DNA of 44,607 bases. Source: Nemertoderma westbladi (taxonomy: Eukaryota; Xenacoelomorpha; Nemertodermatida; Nemertodermatidae). This document shows positions 40,101 through 44,607 of the stretch, piece by piece. Each line of letters begins with the position of its first letter. Within the stretch, counting starts at the first letter, position 1. Below the pieces are notes generated by a model that was not told the DNA's origin, did no database searches, and was given only the letters and a program-made list of their open reading frames with translations. The position numbers and the translations under genes are program-made. Location: contig JAUCBJ010005452.1 in the NCBI GenBank assembly GCA_032718475.1, positions 1-44,607 of the forward strand, read 5' to 3'.

Positions 40101-43100
40101 CATCGACATAAAAACCACTAAGTATAGTCTTTATTACTTGTGGGGAGAAGTCTTGAATATTATCTTTCGCGGTCTTTCGCACCATTGAGCAGGCGGAACA
40201 TGGGGATGAACGTGCTCCAAATATCTGAACAACCATTTTGTATACATCAGGATCGCGTTTCTTTGAATCCTTGTCATACCATAAGAATCTTAGGCTATTA
40301 GAATCTTCTTCAGTCGTGTTTACTTGATAGTACATACATTCAATGTCACAGGAAAATGCAATTTTATCCTGCCTAAATCTCATCAGTACGCCTAATAGGT
40401 CGTTGGTAGCATTTGGTCCTTCCAGAAGTTGTGAGTTCAAAGACATTCCTTTGTATGTTGCAGCTGCATCGAACACAATTCGAATCTTATCTTTATTTGG
40501 ATTTACTACATAGTGATGAGGGAGATAATATGCATTATGATCATCTGCAAGCTCCTCAGTCTCTAACTTTCTAGCATAACCTTTTGCTATATAATCCTCC
40601 AAAATTTCTCTGTACTCGTTCTCTCTTCCTGGGTTTGTGGCAAATCTTTTTGTCAGACTTTTCAATCTTGCAATAGCGAGTGGTTTGTTATTTATTAACT
40701 GTCGGTCTTCATGTTTGAATAACAGTGGTACCTGGTAATGCCCAGTTGGCAAAAGTACGGCCTTCTCTAGGAGATTTATAGCTCTCTTATCACTTTCAGT
40801 TTTGTACACCTTACCTTCAGGTGTTGTAAAGCCTTGTCCCTCTTGGCTCCAAAAGTGTGCCAACTGTGTGTAAAGATCATTATCAGGATCGGTACTTATC
40901 GGATAATTTATTGGATCGTATATTGGTTTGTTCAATGTTTCTATTAGTGAAGGGTTGTCCATCACTTCCCCCACACAGGCTTGCATGGACTCCTCTATAT
41001 AGCAAAGTCTAGGACCAGTCACACACCATCCAAATATGCCTTCTATCGCAAAGGGTTGTTTATTCACATCACTCCCCCAGCACTGTGCAGTCCGTATGTG
41101 TGCTGCTGGTACATTGCTTCCCAAAATCACAGAAATCTTATGAACATCGACAGGTGGGTAGTCTAATTTATCTCTAATGTTATAAAAATGGGGCCAATCA
41201 ATCATCCTTGAGTCAGGTAATTGTGTGTCAAAATGCATGCTTTCGTGAACATTCATATTGTTCATAACTAGTTCTCCATGATATCCCGGTAGCATAGCGC
41301 TTATTGTACACTGAGTTCTAGCTATTTCGACAAGAACACCATTTTCTAATAATGTATTTACTTTTATGAACCTTTTTTCTGATGGAAGGTTCATCAAATC
41401 CACTACTCCTTTATCCAAGAAACAGGTGGTAGATCCTCCATCCAGTATGGCGAAGGTAGTGATAGGAATTCTATCCATAAACTTAATCAGTACAGGAATA
41501 ACTGGTACCATAGCTCCCTCCAGATATTCTGTATTTACAAGAAGACCAATTTCACCTTCCCGTGGCTTAGGATGCATTGATTGATGAGCTGGTGTACTGC
41601 TCAGTGGGTGGAGTAGAGTATGGTGGTTTATACCACATTTTGTGCATGTTGCTTTCGACTGACATTTTTCTGTGAGGTGCATTCCTAGACAATTAGTGCA
41701 CCAATTGTTGCTTTCAACATGTTTCTGCCTTTCCCCTAGGTTCAGTTTCATGAAGGATCCACATGAATATATTCGGTGACCAATTCCACCACAGTAAATG
41801 CACTTGTATGCTGCCTCCTTGAAAGGTCTGACTATAGATGGACCTGTTGGATTTGTATGATTCTTATTGGGTTGTTGCTGTTTATTTGGGTTTAATACAG
41901 GTTTACGATAGGTTTGTTGTAGTTGCATTGGAGATTGAAATCGTGCCGTCAGTGGCTGATAGTCTGGATTTGATAAAGGTGGTGGTGCAACATGATGCAA
42001 AGGATATGGTCCATTTTCTGACATATGGGTGTAGCCTTGATTTGCTCCATAGTATTGTTGATTGGTATTTCCGTAATGGGTATCAGTGAGTAACATGGTT
42101 GCACGGGGATGTTGTGGAAATCCCAGCCTCCCTGGCAAATTCTCAAAGGAATTGTGTTGTGATCCATCATTTGGTGGACGAAATGTTGTTTTATTATTGC
42201 CTCCCCGATCCTTGTTCTGGCCCTTGCCATATCCTTGAGATGATGATGTGGAATCTTCGATAGCCTTTCTATTGACTTTAAATACTGAGTTACAGGACAC
42301 TCCTGCTGACCATTCAATATGCTGTACTACATCATTGAAAGTTGGTTGTCTATTATGGATCATTTTTAATTCATGAACACGTTTTTGCCATTTATACTGC
42401 ACATGAGTGGGGCAGACACTTATTATTCTTTTCATATGCTCTACACTATTCATTTCATTAGACCGTCCCATTTGTTCCAATAACTGTGTTGCTTGCATGA
42501 GGTTATCAGCCAATTCTCTCAATCCAATGATATCATTATCACCCAGGCGAGAGATATCAACGAGTTGGGATATTGTCTTATCAACTATTTGTAATGAATT
42601 TCCATAACGGTCATTTAGTATTTCCAAGGCTTTAGCATATCCAGACTGCAGCCCTTTCACCTTCCGTATAGCAGTATGTGGTGTTCCACGGGTATATTGT
42701 AACAGGTAATTAAGTCTTTCAGAGTCTGTAATGTCATGGACATGAACTCTGTCATAAAAGGTTTGAATGAAGCTGACAAACTCAATAGGATTACCAGTGA
42801 ATGGTTCTGGAATTTGTGGTGGCAATGTTAAACGCATAACAACATTTTTCCAAACTGATTCTGTAGTTGTTGACTGTCCTACATTATTTGTAACTGCGCC
42901 AGTGCCAAGGATTGAATTAGAGTTCGAATCGTTGTGTGTACCCAGAATCTGAGCTAGAATAGTATCAGCCTTAGAAATTAGCCGACCTCTTACCCTACTG
43001 TCACATATTTCATTGTTTCTGGAACTTGAATTTTCAGGTTCGTCAGGCATATCTGTATCCACCTCATGTTCTCTTACTTTGGTTATCTTTCTAGGACTGG

Positions 43101-44607
43101 AAATAATTACTTTGTTGTAATTTCTGTCTTGTTCTCCACTCGCTTTCCTACCATGAGATTCTGTTTGTGTTGCCATGGTAACTGACTGCTTGTGATCATC
43201 GGGTTCGAACATATTCTGTGGTTGTTGTTGTTCCGGAGAGTAAACGTTTGTGACCTGTCTTTGTGAATTGCAACTAATATATATAGGTTCTGGCTCAGAC
43301 AGCACTGGGCTGACGATGGCTGCAGGATTAAGCACAGTTGATAATTCTGTAGTCTGCTTTGCAGGTACATAAATGGGAGTAGGCACTAAAGGGGGTTTTA
43401 CCAAGGAATGCTCCTGAGTTGCTCTTATGCCATTGCTCCCGTATGGTCGAGGTAGGAATGGTGGTTGGATACGAGATTTAAACACTGGTACAGGGTGTGG
43501 AATGGCTATTGGATTTGGGCCAGCTTGCAAATGATATGGGGTGCCACGTGGGTTGTAGTGTACTGCTGCAAGAGGCCCTCCTTGCAAGCATGCAGCACAT
43601 TCCTGGTCATTGCCATCTTGTTTCTCTTCAATAATTGTGTCAAGTTCGGCTGCCCTTCCAGTTACTGGTCGTTTAATTGGGTTCAATGACCTTGCTGTAG
43701 ATGCAATAAAGTTTGAATGCTTTACAGGAGTATCAACATATTCAAAACAGTTATGCTGTGGTGCATCTGAGTAGGATGTATGGTACCGTGCCACTCTCAT
43801 CGATTTCACTTTTAGGCCAGGTGTCGACTGCGTGTGGCCCAAAGACACTGACCCACCTTTCGCTTGAATGTGTAATCTCGGCTCTAAGTTATCCATTTTG
43901 GGCTGTTCAAGCTCATGCTCAGTCAATTTTATAGAGTGATCTTTGGAATTTCCTACAGTATCGGGGAATGTACTGACATTCCCAGAGTGAGGTGCAGTTC
44001 GGTTTACTGCAGTGGCTTTATTTTGGCAATTATGAACATCGATAGACACCGAAGCATCATTATCAAGCTGAACTGATTCATTTTCATTAACATTAGATGG
44101 CTGATATTTTGAAATTTTATCTAAAACATTAGGATCATTTTTGGGTTGATAACTAGGGCTAATGTAACTAGTACCTGCTACACCATTATCCACTAACATA
44201 AATTTCGGTACATTACTTTTTCCACTGGCTGCATTACACACTTCAACAGTCGCACGAACAGGTGTACCAACTCCACTTCCACCCATACGTCCATTTGGTA
44301 CTTCAGCACTCCGCTCCATTTGCACTCTACTAACACTAACACTACTAACAGGTACCGGTATCACATTAATGTTGTCACTAATAGAAATACTTGCATTGGC
44401 ACATGGAACATCAGGGTCTATCGATATTCGCGAATTTTTTGTTTCCTGAATTTTTTCCCCAGATTTATTTTGGGCGAAATCCCTTAATGCAGCATCCCGT
44501 TCCAATAATTTTAATCTGGCCCTGGCTAATTTTGCATTGTCATTAGCTTCCTGTAACTTTACTTTCACCTTTAATGCTCGCTCTTGATGCTCATGCTCAG
44601 CGCGGTG
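37120..44607 (-). CDS. gag-pol: BEL/Pao Gag-Pol polyprotein of element D, intact, 5' end outside window
   Basis: One frame from the right edge to TAG at 37120-37122: at least 2495 codons without interruption; the start lies beyond the window. Numbering from a GTG at 44568: an N-terminal coiled coil, a long Ser/Asn/Pro-rich region to about 570, DUF1759 about 580-770 (LTLPPQIPEPFTGNPIEF), and knuckles about 920-980 (CIYCGGIGHRIYSC, CTNCLGMHLTEKC, CTKCGINHHTLLH). Protease is near 1040 (AILDGGSTTCFLD). Reverse transcriptase is about 1345-1600 (YYLPHHYVVNP, FSCDIECMYYQV, FYVDDG near 1489). RNase H is about 1660-1850 (IFCDACETG, PRKELQSC, HFWSDSRTS). Integrase HHCC is about 2090-2130, with catalytic Asp near 2163 (TGVDYWG), Asp near 2224 (RSDNGTNFVG) and Glu near 2273 (SGVWERL). 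DUF5641 is about 2355-2450, ending RHVTKLCLLEA, then an acidic tail. All catalytic residues are present, so the element could be recent or active. Gag and Pol are fused without a frameshift. Confidence 0.95.
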   Translation of the reverse strand, partial: HRAEHEHQERALKVKVKLQEANDNAKLARARLKLLERDAALRDFAQNKSGEKIQETKNSRISIDPDVPCANASISISDNINVIPVPVSSVSVSRVQMERSAEVPNGRMGGSGVGTPVRATVEVCNAASGKSNVPKFMLVDNGVAGTSYISPSYQPKNDPNVLDKISKYQPSNVNENESVQLDNDASVSIDVHNCQNKATAVNRTAPHSGNVSTFPDTVGNSKDHSIKLTEHELEQPKMDNLEPRLHIQAKGGSVSLGHTQSTPGLKVKSMRVARYHTSYSDAPQHNCFEYVDTPVKHSNFIASTARSLNPIKRPVTGRAAELDTIIEEKQDGNDQECAACLQGGPLAAVHYNPRGTPYHLQAGPNPIAIPHPVPVFKSRIQPPFLPRPYGSNGIRATQEHSLVKPPLVPTPIYVPAKQTTELSTVLNPAAIVSPVLSEPEPIYISCNSQRQVTNVYSPEQQQPQNMFEPDDHKQSVTMATQTESHGRKASGEQDRNYNKVIISSPRKITKVREHEVDTDMPDEPENSSSRNNEICDSRVRGRLISKADTILAQILGTHNDSNSNSILGTGAVTNNVGQSTTTESVWKNVVMRLTLPPQIPEPFTGNPIEFVSFIQTFYDRVHVHDITDSERLNYLLQYTRGTPHTAIRKVKGLQSGYAKALEILNDRYGNSLQIVDKTISQLVDISRLGDNDIIGLRELADNLMQATQLLEQMGRSNEMNSVEHMKRIISVCPTHVQYKWQKRVHELKMIHNRQPTFNDVVQHIEWSAGVSCNSVFKVNRKAIEDSTSSSQGYGKGQNKDRGGNNKTTFRPPNDGSQHNSFENLPGRLGFPQHPRATMLLTDTHYGNTNQQYYGANQGYTHMSENGPYPLHHVAPPPLSNPDYQPLTARFQSPMQLQQTYRKPVLNPNKQQQPNKNHTNPTGPSIVRPFKEAAYKCIYCGGIGHRIYSCGSFMKLNLGERQKHVESNNWCTNCLGMHLTEKCQSKATCTKCGINHHTLLHPLSSTPAHQSMHPKPREGEIGLLVNTEYLEGAMVPVIPVLIKFMDRIPITTFAILDGGSTTCFLDKGVVDLMNLPSEKRFIKVNTLLENGVLVEIARTQCTISAMLPGYHGELVMNNMNVHESMHFDTQLPDSRMIDWPHFYNIRDKLDYPPVDVHKISVILGSNVPAAHIRTAQCWGSDVNKQPFAIEGIFGWCVTGPRLCYIEESMQACVGEVMDNPSLIETLNKPIYDPINYPISTDPDNDLYTQLAHFWSQEGQGFTTPEGKVYKTESDKRAINLLEKAVLLPTGHYQVPLLFKHEDRQLINNKPLAIARLKSLTKRFATNPGRENEYREILEDYIAKGYARKLETEELADDHNAYYLPHHYVVNPNKDKIRIVFDAAATYKGMSLNSQLLEGPNATNDLLGVLMRFRQDKIAFSCDIECMYYQVNTTEEDSNSLRFLWYDKDSKKRDPDVYKMVVQIFGARSSPCSACSMVRKTAKDNIQDFSPQVIKTILSGFYVDDGMKSTGSVNEAYEIATGLIECLKKGGFNLTKFKSNSRELLDKLPQTKRADPNLDLDLDKLPTTRALGVKWDTEADTFSIKVSPRKFPTTKRNCLSSLASIYDKLGLVAPVLLIGKRFMRELSISTPSWDTQLDVEFLTRWNEWSRQLDCLNELSLPRAYFSNRLSSDRIELHIFCDACETGLGAVAYLRQLRRALTEETPNTIINESCKQPQYEVSTAFVLAKTRTARKKFVSIPRKELQSCVLATRMSIIIHDEVELFINATHFWSDSRTSLQYIANQDKRYPTYIINRVGEIVESTNPNQWHHVKGIDNVADMASRGAFPLDFIDKFDLWSKGPQFLQTDELEWPNATQQYTGKDLDPTAEIKSKRKVNDMGPRDDVEPIPTSSIDYAQLHSIDVMITIETPTNTTNLLLDKLLSYYGDWIPLIRTVAWLVRFKMWYIRSFRLRRSLKQRLIPKKKIKVLPKSLCSNAKSVNDKEGTVKPVNKPKKKQTIQVVKRDVLNSLPKPAPKSQYPLTLAEVQDARVLVLKYSQQKTYPTELASLKVNKPIHRNSNIFKLCPFLGEDGVIRMNSRLVKTPTNPDMAQPIILSSSCPVTRLIVRYTHSENMHTGRDHTLAIVRQIYWIVGGPSLVKRIVSRCVPCKVRNPTPLNQIMAPLPIDRITAFEPCFTYTGVDYWGFMLVQQGRRSVKMWGVIFTCLVSRAVALDLAEDLSASTFINCFRRFVCQYGNVKLLRSDNGTNFVGAETELSDAIDHWDVSRIQHNLGPQTKFEFQVPYAPHTSGVWERLNRPAKDALRVALGNKLVTEGVVRTALAEAARIMNSRPLCKVTDDPTADQVLTPNDLLLRKIVSPCPGVYEEGDIYCRKTWKQAQALTEIFWDRWLLEYLPLLRERQKWFTKKRNLQPGDLVLQMTDTKNRRTWITGVIDSVNLGSDGCVRSAQVRCGGTIYSRHVTKLCLLEATITEEETDAKRANEDSADSSDIAHDNNMNAIQ
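37120..44607 (-). mobile_element. BEL/Pao LTR retrotransposon D, intact coding part, partial in window
   Basis: Retrotransposon defined by the uninterrupted Gag-Pol frame. The 3' LTR should lie below 37120, where tandem repeats (36921-37112, 36746-36814) and possibly the 43-bp minisatellite occur. The 5' LTR is outside the window, so LTR borders cannot be set by comparison. No decay marks of the kind seen in A, B and E are present. Confidence 0.85.

Noticed and set aside
37409-43934. Many plus-strand frames opposite element D
   Set aside because: All lie antisense to the intact Gag-Pol frame and show no independent domains.

Overview
The window reads as repeat-rich DNA from an invertebrate animal. 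Almost all recognisable coding sequence belongs to LTR retrotransposons of the BEL/Pao superfamily, with the order Gag (coiled coil, DUF1759, CCHC zinc knuckles ending HHTLLH or HHILLH) - aspartic protease - reverse transcriptase - RNase H - integrase (HHCC, DDE) - DUF5641. BEL/Pao elements occur in arthropods, nematodes, molluscs and other animals, so the phylum cannot be named. I saw no bacterial gene organisation and no convincing host gene apart from one possible spliced exon.

Layout: (1) 484-3084, minus: a large decayed frame with an RNase D-like exonuclease fold and C-terminal zinc knuckles, broken only by two in-frame TGA codons. (2) 4349-12550, minus: BEL/Pao element A, all domains present but decayed; a 1553-bp piggyBac-type non-autonomous element (7624-9176) with TTAA duplications splits its pol. 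(3) 12646-20887, minus: element B, frame-shifted, with its integrase fused to the reverse transcriptase of a third BEL/Pao lineage (C) in one 534-codon frame. (4) 20218-24901: a very young 1916-bp tandem duplication of the 5' end of B and its upstream DNA, three substitutions seen between copies; copy 2 carries an 847-bp CCCTATT-ended element and copy 1 preserves the empty site. (5) About 25-28.7 kb: AT-rich DNA without recognised genes. (6) About 29.2-33.6 kb, plus strand: a decayed BEL/Pao Gag-protease fragment (E) rich in internal duplications and poly-G. (7) 33.6-37.1 kb: tandem repeats, including about 18 copies of a 43-bp minisatellite. (8) 37120-44607, minus: element D, one uninterrupted Gag-Pol frame of at least 2495 codons running off the right edge, catalytic residues intact; the best candidate for an active element.

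The elements form a nested graveyard beside one intact copy. Most interrupting stops look like single C-to-T changes of CGA, CAG or CAA codons, and a duplicated Gag segment in E shows CGA and TGA at the same site. That pattern fits deamination of methylated CpG, plus some non-CpG C-to-T change, in old transposon DNA. No LTR pair was identified for any element, so element borders are coding limits only.
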